NCBI GenBank assembly: GCA_015067935.1
Contig: SVLL01000004.1
Coordinates: 1 to 56,493, forward strand
Direction: 5' to 3'
Length of the DNA stretch: 56,493 nt
Origin: Oscillospiraceae bacterium
Lineage (GTDB): Bacteria; Bacillota; Clostridia; Oscillospirales; Oscillospiraceae
The first letter of the stretch is position 1, and each line of letters opens with the position of its first letter. The notes under the pieces are model-generated. The model made no database searches, had not been told where the DNA came from, and worked only from the letters and a program-made list of their open reading frames with translations. A program made the translations under genes and the position numbers. Positions 39,723-46,652 of this stretch are shown here, one piece after another.

Positions 39723-42050
39723 ATGAGTTTAGTGAAGTATCGTGTGAAAGAAGTTGCGGCGGATTTTGGTCGTCCCACCAAAGAGATTTCCGAAATTCTC
39801 GCAAAGTACAGTGAAAAGCCCAAGTCCCCCACGCAGGTGCTGACGGACGAGGAGCTGAACATCGTTTTTGATTATATGACTCAGCATAACCAGATCTCCT
39901 CTCTGGAGGTGGTGTTTGCTGTGCAGCCAAAGCCCAAGGCAGAAGAGCCCAAAGCCGAGGTCAAGAAGGAAGAGTCCAAGCAGGACAATAAGCCTGCTGC
40001 CGCCAAGCCTCAGCAGAACGCGCCCAAGCAGGACAATAAGCCTGCCAAACCCGCTGAGCCGGAGCGCAAGCGGGAACGCCGGGTGGTGGATACCTCTGCG
40101 GTGCAGGTCAATACCAACCGCTTTGCAGATGTGGATAACCTGATGTCCGAGAAGGAGCAGGAATATCAGGGCGGCAAGCAGAAGTTCGGTAAGAAGGGTC
40201 AGCAGCAGAACAAGAAGGACAACAAGTTCAAGGGCAACAAGTCCAAGAACGAGGAGCAGGAAAAGCTCCGCCGTCTGCAGCTGGAGGTTGCCCGTAAGGC
40301 ACCTGCAACCGTTAAGATTCCCGACGAAATCACCGTTGGCGAGTTGGCCAGCCGGATGAAGAAGACCGCCGGCGAGGTCATCAAACTGCTGATGAAGAAC
40401 GGTGTGATGGCCGGCATCAACCAGACCATCGATTTTGATACCGCCGAGTATGTGGCCACCGAAATGGGCTGCAAGGTGGAAAAGGAAATCACCGTTACCA
40501 TCGAGGAGCGGCTGATCGAGGATCATCAGGATACCGCAGAAGAGCTGCAGACCCGCGCACCCGTCGTGGTTGTTATGGGCCATGTTGACCACGGTAAGAC
40601 CTCTACGCTGGATGCCATCCGCAAGACCAGCGTCACTGCCGGTGAGGCCGGCGGCATCACTCAGCACATCGGTGCGTATACTGTCGATGTAAACGGCAAT
40701 ATGGTCACATTTTTGGATACCCCCGGTCACGCAGCCTTTACCTCTATGCGTGCCCGCGGTGCAAAGAGCACCGACATCGCTATTCTGGTGGTTGCAGCCG
40801 ATGACGGCATTATGCCTCAGACCGTAGAGTCCATCAATCACGCCAAGGCTGCCGAGGTACCCATCATCGTGGCCATCAACAAGATGGATAAGCCTACCGC
40901 AAACCCCGATAAGATCAAAGAGCAGCTGACCAAGTACGATTTGATTCCCGAGGAATGGGGCGGTGATACCGTTATCGTTCCCATCTCCGCCAAAACCGGC
41001 TACGGTTTGGACGATCTGCTGGAAATGGTTATCCTGACCGCTGAGGTGCAGGAGCTGAAGGCCAACCCCAACCGCCGTGCTAAGGGTACGGTCATCGAGG
41101 CCCGTCTGGACAAGAACCGCGGTCCTGTTGCCACCTTGCTGGTGCAGAACGGCACGCTGAATCAGGGCGATATCGTCATTGCCGGTACCGCTGTGGGCCG
41201 TGTCCGTGTGATGACCAACGACAAGGGCCGCACTGTCAAGTCCGCAGGTCCCTCCGTTCCCGTGGAGATCACCGGTCTGGCAGAAGTCCCCGCCCCCGGC
41301 GACGAGTTCAATGCTGTTGCTGACGAGCGTATGGCAAGAGAGTTGGTTGAACAGCGTAAACAGGCCCAAAAGGATGCCGCCGCCAATGCTATGAGCAAGG
41401 TGACACTGGACAATCTGTTCGCCCGTATGCAGGAAGGCCAGATGAAGGAGCTGCCCCTGATCGTCAAGGCCGATGTGCAGGGCTCTGCCGAGGCATTGAA
41501 AGCTTCTCTGGAGAAGATCTCCAACGAGGAGGTCCGGGTCAAGGTCATCCACACCGGTGTGGGTGCCATCAACGAGAGCGATATTCTGCTGGCTACCACT
41601 GCCGGTGCCATTATCGTAGGCTTCAATGTCCGTCTGGATGCCGGTGCGCAGGCTAGTGCCCAGCGCAGCGAAGTGGATATGCGTTTCTACCGCGTCATTT
41701 ACGATGCCATCGACGAAATTGAGGCTGCAATGAAGGGTATGCTGGCTCCCAAGTTTGAAGAGGTCATCATCGGTCACGCCGAGGTGCGCCAGACCTACAA
41801 GGTCTCCGCCATCGGTACTGTCTGCGGCTGTATGGTCAAGGACGGCAAGATCACCCGGGATGCACAGGTTCGCGTACTGCGTGATAACATCGTTATCCAC
41901 GAGGGCAGCGTGGGCTCTCTACAGCGTTTTAAGGATGCTGTGAAGGAAGTTGCCGCCGGCTATGAGTGCGGTATGAGCATCGAAAAGTTCAACGACCTGA
42001 AGGAAGGCGATGTATTTGAATGCTTCGCCATGCAGGAAATCAAACAGTAA
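39723..42050 (+). CDS. infB: Translation initiation factor IF-2
   Basis: This 775-aa GTPase delivers initiator tRNA to the ribosome. An N-terminal IF2N domain ([18 protein letters not shown]) is followed by a long Lys/Glu/Pro-rich linker (residues about 85-200), a second IF2N domain ([20 protein letters not shown]), and the G domain with G1 [11 protein letters not shown]3 DTPGHAAF and G4 NKMD, then domains II-IV. The ATG at 39723 matches the family start; an in-frame ATG 42 bases earlier lies next to the repeat and has no binding site. Confidence 0.97.
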   Translation: MSLVKYRVKEVAADFGRPTKEISEILAKYSEKPKSPTQVLTDEELNIVFDYMTQHNQISSLEVVFAVQPKPKAEEPKAEVKKEESKQDNKPAAAKPQQNAPKQDNKPAKPAEPERKRERRVVDTSAVQVNTNRFADVDNLMSEKEQEYQGGKQKFGKKGQQQNKKDNKFKGNKSKNEEQEKLRRLQLEVARKAPATVKIPDEITVGELASRMKKTAGEVIKLLMKNGVMAGINQTIDFDTAEYVATEMGCKVEKEITVTIEERLIEDHQDTAEELQTRAPVVVVMGHVDHGKTSTLDAIRKTSVTAGEAGGITQHIGAYTVDVNGNMVTFLDTPGHAAFTSMRARGAKSTDIAILVVAADDGIMPQTVESINHAKAAEVPIIVAINKMDKPTANPDKIKEQLTKYDLIPEEWGGDTVIVPISAKTGYGLDDLLEMVILTAEVQELKANPNRRAKGTVIEARLDKNRGPVATLLVQNGTLNQGDIVIAGTAVGRVRVMTNDKGRTVKSAGPSVPVEITGLAEVPAPGDEFNAVADERMARELVEQRKQAQKDAAANAMSKVTLDNLFARMQEGQMKELPLIVKADVQGSAEALKASLEKISNEEVRVKVIHTGVGAINESDILLATTAGAIIVGFNVRLDAGAQASAQRSEVDMRFYRVIYDAIDEIEAAMKGMLAPKFEEVIIGHAEVRQTYKVSAIGTVCGCMVKDGKITRDAQVRVLRDNIVIHEGSVGSLQRFKDAVKEVAAGYECGMSIEKFNDLKEGDVFECFAMQEIKQ

Positions 42051-42056
42051 TTCTTG

Positions 42057-42090
42057 ATTCCGCCGCGCCGCTTGTGCGGCGTGGCGGATT
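42057..42090. other. Intercistronic GC hairpin between infB and rbfA
   Basis: CCGCCGCGCCGC-TTGT-GCGGCGTGGCGG forms a 12-bp stem with one G-U pair. No T-run follows, so it may stabilise or process the mRNA rather than end it. Confidence 0.65.
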
Positions 42091-42110
42091 GCCACAAAGG
42101 AGGATGAATT

Positions 42111-42476
42111 ATGGCATCCAATCGAATCAATCGAATCAATGAGGAGATTCAGAAGGCCCTTGCGGACCTGCTGCGCAGTGTCAAGGACCCTCGGGTCAGC
42201 GGCACAATGATCTCCATCACCCGGGTGGAAACCACCCCGGATCTGCGTTTTGCAAAGATCTATGTAAGCTTTTTGGAAGAAGACAAGGCCAAGGACGCCC
42301 TGAAGGGTCTGGAATCCGCCGGCGGCTATCTGCGCCGGGAGCTGGGCGCGGCTTTGCAGCTGCGGCATACCCCCAGCCTGCAGTGGGCACTGGATGATTC
42401 CATCACCTACGGTGCAAAAATGCTGCAGCTTATCAACTCCCTGAATGTGGGAGATCAACAAGACGAAGAACAATGA
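42111..42476 (+). CDS. rbfA: Ribosome-binding factor A
   Basis: This 121-aa KH-like protein matures the 30S subunit at cold and in normal growth. It reads NRINRINEEIQKALADLLRS, VKDPRVSGTMISITRVETTP and LRFAKIYVSFLEED, with RHTPSLQWALDDSITYGAKM at the end, all typical of RbfA. It overlaps truB by 4 bases (ATGA). The DHH gene often found between rbfA and truB in Firmicutes is missing here. Confidence 0.95.
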   Translation: MASNRINRINEEIQKALADLLRSVKDPRVSGTMISITRVETTPDLRFAKIYVSFLEEDKAKDALKGLESAGGYLRRELGAALQLRHTPSLQWALDDSITYGAKMLQLINSLNVGDQQDEEQ

Positions 42477-43333
42477 ATGGAATTGTAATTGTGGACAAGC
42501 CCCAAGGCTGGACAAGTCAGGATGTGACCGCCCGGCTGCGCAGGGTGTTCAATACCCGGCGCATCGGTCACGGCGGCACGCTGGACCCCATGGCTACGGG
42601 CGTACTGCCGGTATTTGTGGGGCGGGCCACCCGGGGTGTTGAATTTTTTGAACACGCGGAGAAAATCTACGAGGCAACCTTGCGTCTGGGCGTGATGACC
42701 GACACCGAGGACATCACCGGTGCGGTACTGGAAACCCGGAAAGTGAATATTTCCGAAGAAGATTTCTTGGGGATTTTGCCGAAATTCCGGGGGAAAATCC
42801 AACAAATCCCACCTATGTATTCTGCCTTAAAGGTTAATGGCCAAAAGCTGTACGATCTGGCCCGCAAGGGAAAAGTCGTGGAGCGGCAGAGCCGGGAGAT
42901 CGAGATTTTTGAGCTTGTCTGCCTTGCGTTTTCCGGTGATACTGCCCAGCTGCGCATTCACTGCTCCAAGGGCACTTATATCCGAACGCTTTGCAAGGAC
43001 ATTGGCGATGCGCTGGGCTGCGGCGGCTGTATGGAAGCCCTGCGGCGTGTAAGTGCCGGGGAATACGGCATCTGCGAAGCAGTGCCGCTGGCGGAGCTTT
43101 TGGAAACGGAGAATCCGGAACAATATCTGCGCCCTGTGGACAGTATGTTTGCCAATTACGAGGCGGTGACACTGACCGTCAAGCAAACGGAGCGGTGTCG
43201 CAACGGCAATTCCTTTTCCATCACCCTCCCTGACGGCACTTACCGTGTCTACGGACAAAATAAAGATTTTCTCGCCCTCAGCCGTGTGGAAAACGGCGTT
43301 ATGTCAACCATAAAAAGCTTCTTTGAGGTTTAA
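42473..43333 (+). CDS. truB: tRNA pseudouridine(55) synthase TruB
   Basis: This 286-aa enzyme makes pseudouridine 55 in the T-loop of tRNAs. The catalytic Asp38 is in IGHGGTLDPMATG. Further family blocks are IVDKPQGWTS, QIPPMYSALKVNGQKLYDLARKG and CSKGTYIRTLCKDIGDALG. A C-terminal domain is present. It is translationally coupled to rbfA. The next gene is not ribF, as would be expected, but the inserted DUF559 element. Confidence 0.96.
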   Translation: MNGIVIVDKPQGWTSQDVTARLRRVFNTRRIGHGGTLDPMATGVLPVFVGRATRGVEFFEHAEKIYEATLRLGVMTDTEDITGAVLETRKVNISEEDFLGILPKFRGKIQQIPPMYSALKVNGQKLYDLARKGKVVERQSREIEIFELVCLAFSGDTAQLRIHCSKGTYIRTLCKDIGDALGCGGCMEALRRVSAGEYGICEAVPLAELLETENPEQYLRPVDSMFANYEAVTLTVKQTERCRNGNSFSITLPDGTYRVYGQNKDFLALSRVENGVMSTIKSFFEV

Positions 43334-43350
43334 CCTTCAGAGTATGCGGC

Positions 43351-43410
43351 CCTTGGCCCCCTCTGAGGAGGGGGCTGGCAAAAATCTATGATTTTTGACT
43401 GGGGGAGAGA
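43351..43410 (+). repeat. Left arm of the DUF559 element
   Basis: CCTTGGCCCCCTCTGAGGAG-GGGGCTGG, second stem AAAAATC-TAT-GATTTTT and GACTGGGGGAGAGA. It is the inverted counterpart of the right arm at 43758-43810. Its GGGGGAG end is the ribosome binding site of the nuclease gene, which starts 2 bases after the arm. Confidence 0.88.
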
Positions 43411-43412
43411 AA

Positions 43413-43829
43413 ATGAAAGAGTATAACAAAAACAACCTTTTCTATGCGCGAGAATTGCGCAAAAATATGACCCCGTGGGAAAGAAAGCTGTGGTATGCTT
43501 ACTTAAGCAAGTACCCTATCCGTTTTCAACGCCAAAAAATGCTTGGAAATTACATTGCTGATTTCTATTGTGCAAAAGCAAAACTGGTCATTGAACTGGA
43601 CGGCGGCGGTCATTATGAAGAGCATCAGGTAAGTGTGGACTTACAACGGACGGAGAAGCTGGAAGAAACCGGTCTGCGTGTTTTAAGAATTTGTAATTTG
43701 GACATAGATCGTAATTTTCGCGGTGTTTGCGAGATGATCGACCTGCAGGTGCAACAGTCTCTCCCCCAGTCAGCCTGTTCGGCTGACAGCCCCCTCCTCA
43801 GAGGGGGCCGAGAAGGTGGTCACAAATGA
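43413..43829 (+). CDS. DUF559 endonuclease-domain protein carried by a palindromic element
   Basis: This 138-aa protein belongs to DUF559, a Vsr-like PD-(D/E)XK nuclease group. It has LRKNMTPWERKLWY, FQRQKMLGNYIADFYC, the catalytic-looking IELDGGGHYEEH and LRVLRICNLDI. The gene lies exactly between two inverted repeat arms. The left arm gives its SD; the right arm encodes its last 24 or so residues (from QSLPQSACSAD), and the TGA stop overlaps the ribF start. Family length is usually about 115-125 aa, so the tail is a repeat-coded extension. It interrupts the truB-ribF operon. I infer a selfish element; the enzyme's DNA target is unknown. Confidence 0.9.
   Translation: MKEYNKNNLFYARELRKNMTPWERKLWYAYLSKYPIRFQRQKMLGNYIADFYCAKAKLVIELDGGGHYEEHQVSVDLQRTEKLEETGLRVLRICNLDIDRNFRGVCEMIDLQVQQSLPQSACSADSPLLRGGREGGHK
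43758..43810 (-). repeat. Right arm of the DUF559 element
   Basis: TCTCTCCCCCAGTC, second stem TCAGCC-TGTT-CGGCTGA, then outer hairpin CCCCCTCCTCAGAGGGGG-CC. It mirrors the left arm in layout, although the second-stem sequence is different. It is in frame with and translated as part of the nuclease gene. Confidence 0.88.
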
Positions 43830-44701
43830 AACAGAAAATATTTGCCCTTGGGTTCTTTGACGGGGTGCATCTGGGACATCAGGCGTTGCTGGAGGAATGC
43901 TGCCGGCTGGCGGCAGAGCGGAAGGCAATGCCCTGCGCCCTCACCTTTGATCTGCCCCCAAGTGCTGTTTTACAAAATACCCAACCGAATATGATCAACA
44001 CCGAGCAGGACCGGGCGGCATTGCTGCGGCAGTACGGCATCGGCCCCATCTATACTTACACCGCCAACGAGGAAAATCTGTCCACCCCTTGGCAGGCGTT
44101 TCTGGAGCAGCTGGCGGAATACGACAGCGTGGGCTTCGTCTGCGGTGAGGACTACCGCTTTGGCCGGGGCGGCGAGGGCAATGCCGAAACTCTGGCGAAA
44201 TTTGCCGCCCAACGGGGCTTGTCCTGCGTGATCGTGCCGGAGCAGCGGCTGGATGGCGAGAAAATCTCCTCCACCCGGATCCGTGAGCTGTTAGAAAAGG
44301 GCGATGTGGAAAACGCGAACCGTCTTTTGGGCCATCCCCATATTCTGACGGAAACAGTGGTTTCCGGGCAAAAATTGGGCCGCACCATTGGCATTCCCAC
44401 TGCAAATTTGCACCTGCGGTCGGAATTGGTCACCCCGGCCTTTGGCGTTTATGCCTGTATTGCCGTGGTGGAGGGGCACCGCTATGTGGCGGTGACCAAC
44501 ATCGGCACGCGCCCCACTGTAAATGGCGAGGGTGTGACCGTAGAGCCGTGGCTTCTGGATTTCTCCGGGGATCTGTACGGCAAGGAAATCACCTTGGAAT
44601 TTCACAAATTCCTCCGCCCGGAGCGGAAATTTGACTCTCTGGCAGAACTGAAGGTCCAAATTCAAGAAGATGCCGCAAGGGCATATAAATTGTTGAAATA
44701 A
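43826..44701 (+). CDS. ribF: Bifunctional riboflavin kinase/FAD synthetase
   Basis: This 291-aa enzyme makes FMN and FAD. The N-terminal nucleotidyltransferase has GFFDGVHLGHQALL and ISSTRIRELLEKGDVE; the C-terminal kinase has GRTIGIPTANLHL, VTNIGTRPTVNG and LDFSGDLYGKEITLEF. Its usual place is after truB, as here but for the inserted element. An AAGGTGG site 8 bases ahead of the ATG lies just outside the right arm. The upstream start is overlapped by the nuclease stop. Confidence 0.95.
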   Translation: MKQKIFALGFFDGVHLGHQALLEECCRLAAERKAMPCALTFDLPPSAVLQNTQPNMINTEQDRAALLRQYGIGPIYTYTANEENLSTPWQAFLEQLAEYDSVGFVCGEDYRFGRGGEGNAETLAKFAAQRGLSCVIVPEQRLDGEKISSTRIRELLEKGDVENANRLLGHPHILTETVVSGQKLGRTIGIPTANLHLRSELVTPAFGVYACIAVVEGHRYVAVTNIGTRPTVNGEGVTVEPWLLDFSGDLYGKEITLEFHKFLRPERKFDSLAELKVQIQEDAARAYKLLK

Positions 44702-44715
44702 ACACGGGGGTTTTT

Positions 44716-45930
44716 ATGGAAAAGTTAAAAATTGGCTTTATCGGTCTTGGTCAGCGGGGTCAATGGCTGATGAAAAATGTGCTGAATAATTTCCCGGATG
44801 TGGACATCGTTGCCGTGTGCGACAGCTATGCCGACCGGACGGAGGATGCCATCGCCCGGGTGAAGGAAAGCCGGGGCAACTCCCCTGCCGGCTACACGGA
44901 TTCCGATGCCCTGCTGGCCGATGAAAATGTGGGAATCGTCATCATTTCCGCCGCTTGGGAGGCCCATGTGCCGCTGGCCATTGCCGCAATGCGCGCCGGA
45001 AAGATCACCGCGCTGGAAGTTGGCGGTGCGTACAGCGTTGAGGACTGCTGGCAGCTGGTACATACTTGGGAGGAGACCAAGACGCCCTTTATGTTCCTGG
45101 AAAACTGCTGCTATGGGGAAAAAGAGCTGCTGGCAACCAAGCTGGCCCGCATCGGCATTTTGGGCGAAGTGGTCTACTGCCACGGTGCGTATTGCCACGA
45201 CCTGCGTGCCGAGATCTGCGGCGGCATTAAGAATCGTCACTATCGCCTGCGCAATTACCTCGCCAGAAATTGCGACAACTACCCCACCCATAACTTGGGT
45301 CCCATCGCAAAGCTGCTGAACATCAACCGGGGCAACCGGATGCTGAAGCTGGTGAGCCTTGGCTCCAAGAGTCGGGGACTGGAAACCTATGTCAGCGAGC
45401 ACGAGGAATATATCCACCTCAAGGGCAAGCACTTTGCCCAGTCCGATATTGTGACTACTATGATTACCTGTGCCGACGGCACGCTGATTACCCTGAAGCT
45501 GGACACCACTCTGCCCCGGGCCTACAGCCGGGAGCTGACAGTGAGCGGCACCAAGGGCATCTACTCCGAACGGGGCAATATCGTGCTGGAGGACGGCGGC
45601 GATTACGACCACGATGACACCATCGAGCTTTGCCGGGATTCTGCCGACAAATACAAGGACCTGCGCCCCAAAATCTGGAAAGACATCACAGAAGGCGAGA
45701 TCAAGGCCGGTCACGGCGGTATGGATACCCTGATGCTCCGCTCCTTCTTTGATGCGGTACGCGAGGGCAAGGAAATGCCCATTGATGTGTACGATGCCGC
45801 CAGCTGGATGGTTATTACCTGCCTGTCGGAGGCATCCATCGCCAATGGCGGTATGCCCGTCGATATTCCGGACTTTACCGGCGGTCGCTGGGTGATGCGG
45901 GAAAGCAAAGATGTAACCGATCTTGCATAA
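44716..45930 (+). CDS. Gfo/Idh/MocA-family protein, GH109-like glycosidase
   Basis: This 404-aa NAD-binding protein opens with a Rossmann motif GFIGLGQRGQWL. Later it has HGAYCHDLRAEI, NYPTHNLGPIAKLLNINRGN and HGGMDTLMLRSFFDA, close to the pattern of GH109 alpha-N-acetylgalactosaminidases, which use bound NAD for redox-assisted glycoside cleavage. The conserved His and Tyr-rich block is present. GH109 enzymes act on mucin-type sugars; this one lacks a signal peptide. It lies in the middle of the translation operon between ribF and rpsO, 14 bases after ribF, so it may be read through with them. Confidence 0.78.
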   Translation: MEKLKIGFIGLGQRGQWLMKNVLNNFPDVDIVAVCDSYADRTEDAIARVKESRGNSPAGYTDSDALLADENVGIVIISAAWEAHVPLAIAAMRAGKITALEVGGAYSVEDCWQLVHTWEETKTPFMFLENCCYGEKELLATKLARIGILGEVVYCHGAYCHDLRAEICGGIKNRHYRLRNYLARNCDNYPTHNLGPIAKLLNINRGNRMLKLVSLGSKSRGLETYVSEHEEYIHLKGKHFAQSDIVTTMITCADGTLITLKLDTTLPRAYSRELTVSGTKGIYSERGNIVLEDGGDYDHDDTIELCRDSADKYKDLRPKIWKDITEGEIKAGHGGMDTLMLRSFFDAVREGKEMPIDVYDAASWMVITCLSEASIANGGMPVDIPDFTGGRWVMRESKDVTDLA

Positions 45931-45957
45931 AAAATTTGTATTTTATGAAAATTTCCC

Positions 45958-45986
45958 TTTACTTTTGGGAAAACTTGTGGTAAGAT
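45958..45986 (+). promoter_or_regulatory. Promoter of rpsO
   Basis: TTTACT (45958-45963) and TAAGAT (45981-45986) are 17 bases apart, about 110 bases ahead of rpsO. Confidence 0.55.
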
Positions 45987-45989
45987 ATT

Positions 45990-46080
45990 CGGGCTGGCTA
46001 TAGCCAGACAATATTTCTATGCCCACAGCTCAGTTTTGGGAAGACACCGACCCTTTACTTGGCGTGCGGTAAATTTTAAA
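45990..46080 (+). promoter_or_regulatory. Structured rpsO leader (possible S15 autoregulatory site)
   Basis: The leader holds a perfect CTGGCTATAGCCAG palindrome, then GGGAAGACACCGACCCTTTA and CTTGGCGTGCGGTAAA, in which CACCG can pair with CGGT-type segments. Ribosomal protein S15 controls its own mRNA through such leaders in several phyla. The assignment to S15 is inference. Confidence 0.5.
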
Positions 46081-46096
46081 AAAGGTGGTAAACATC

Positions 46097-46363
46097 ATGA
46101 TTCTCAAGGAAAAGAAGACCCAGGTTATTCTGGAAAACGCAACCCACGAAGGCGACACCGGTTCTCCCGAAGTTCAGGTCGCTATTCTGACCGCTCGTAT
46201 CAACGAGCTGACTGATCACCTGCGCGTCCACAAGCACGACAACCACTCCCGTCGTGGCCTGTTGATGATGGTTGGTAAGCGTCGCAGCCTGCTGGACTAT
46301 CTGGCAAAGAAGGACATCAACCGTTATCGTGCACTGATCGCCAAGCTGGGTATCCGTAAGTAA
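46097..46363 (+). CDS. rpsO: 30S ribosomal protein S15
   Basis: This 88-aa protein binds 16S rRNA early in 30S assembly. The text [40 protein letters not shown] and [13 protein letters not shown] is diagnostic. The start at 46097 follows AAAGGTGG by 8 bases, ahead of a 4-codon-longer frame with no site. It has its own promoter, leader and terminator, and pnp follows as in most bacteria. Confidence 0.98.
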   Translation: MILKEKKTQVILENATHEGDTGSPEVQVAILTARINELTDHLRVHKHDNHSRRGLLMMVGKRRSLLDYLAKKDINRYRALIAKLGIRK

Positions 46364-46370
46364 GATATCG

Positions 46371-46404
46371 AAGGGGCGATGGTATCATCGCCCCTTGTTT
46401 CTTA
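46371..46404 (+). terminator. Rho-independent terminator after rpsO
   Basis: AAGGGGCGATG-GTAT-CATCGCCCCTT is a perfect 11-bp stem followed by GTTTCTT, 7 bases after the stop. Confidence 0.85.
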
Positions 46405-46417
46405 TTTTGGAAACACA

Positions 46418-46537
46418 GTAGGGCGGGGGCTTGCTCCCGCCGCCAAAACAGAAACACTTCGTTTCCCCTATTGATCGCCTGAAGGCGATGTCAATTTATG
46501 CTATAAATTGACCGGCGGGACCAAGGCCCCGCCCTAC
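46418..46537. repeat. GTAGGGCGGGG-ended multi-hairpin repeat
   Basis: Ends are GTAGGGCGGGGGCTTGCTCC and GGACCAAGGCCCCGCCCTAC. Inside is a chain of small palindromes: GAAAC-ACTTC-GTTTC, ATCGCC-TGAA-GGCGAT and TCAATTTAT-GCT-ATAAATTGA. It lies between rpsO and pnp. Part of the family recurs inverted at 21391-21420. Confidence 0.8.
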
Positions 46538-46553
46538 GATTTTATCCGTCCAT

Positions 46554-46621
46554 CGGGAGTAGCTTTAGCAGTTGAAAGGGCTGTCGATTTTCGACATTCG
46601 TTTCAAGTGCTAAACCTCCCG
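46554..46621 (+). promoter_or_regulatory. Long stem-loop in the pnp leader
   Basis: CGGGAG (46554-46559) pairs with CTCCCG (46616-46621), TTTAGCA with TGCTAAA, TTGAAA with TTTCAA and TGTCGA with TCGACA, giving one long hairpin with small bulges just ahead of the pnp ribosome binding site. In E. coli a leader stem cut by RNase III is how PNPase controls its own mRNA; the same role here is inference. Confidence 0.7.
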
Positions 46622-46652
46622 AACAACACACAAAAATACAGGAGGTAAACAA

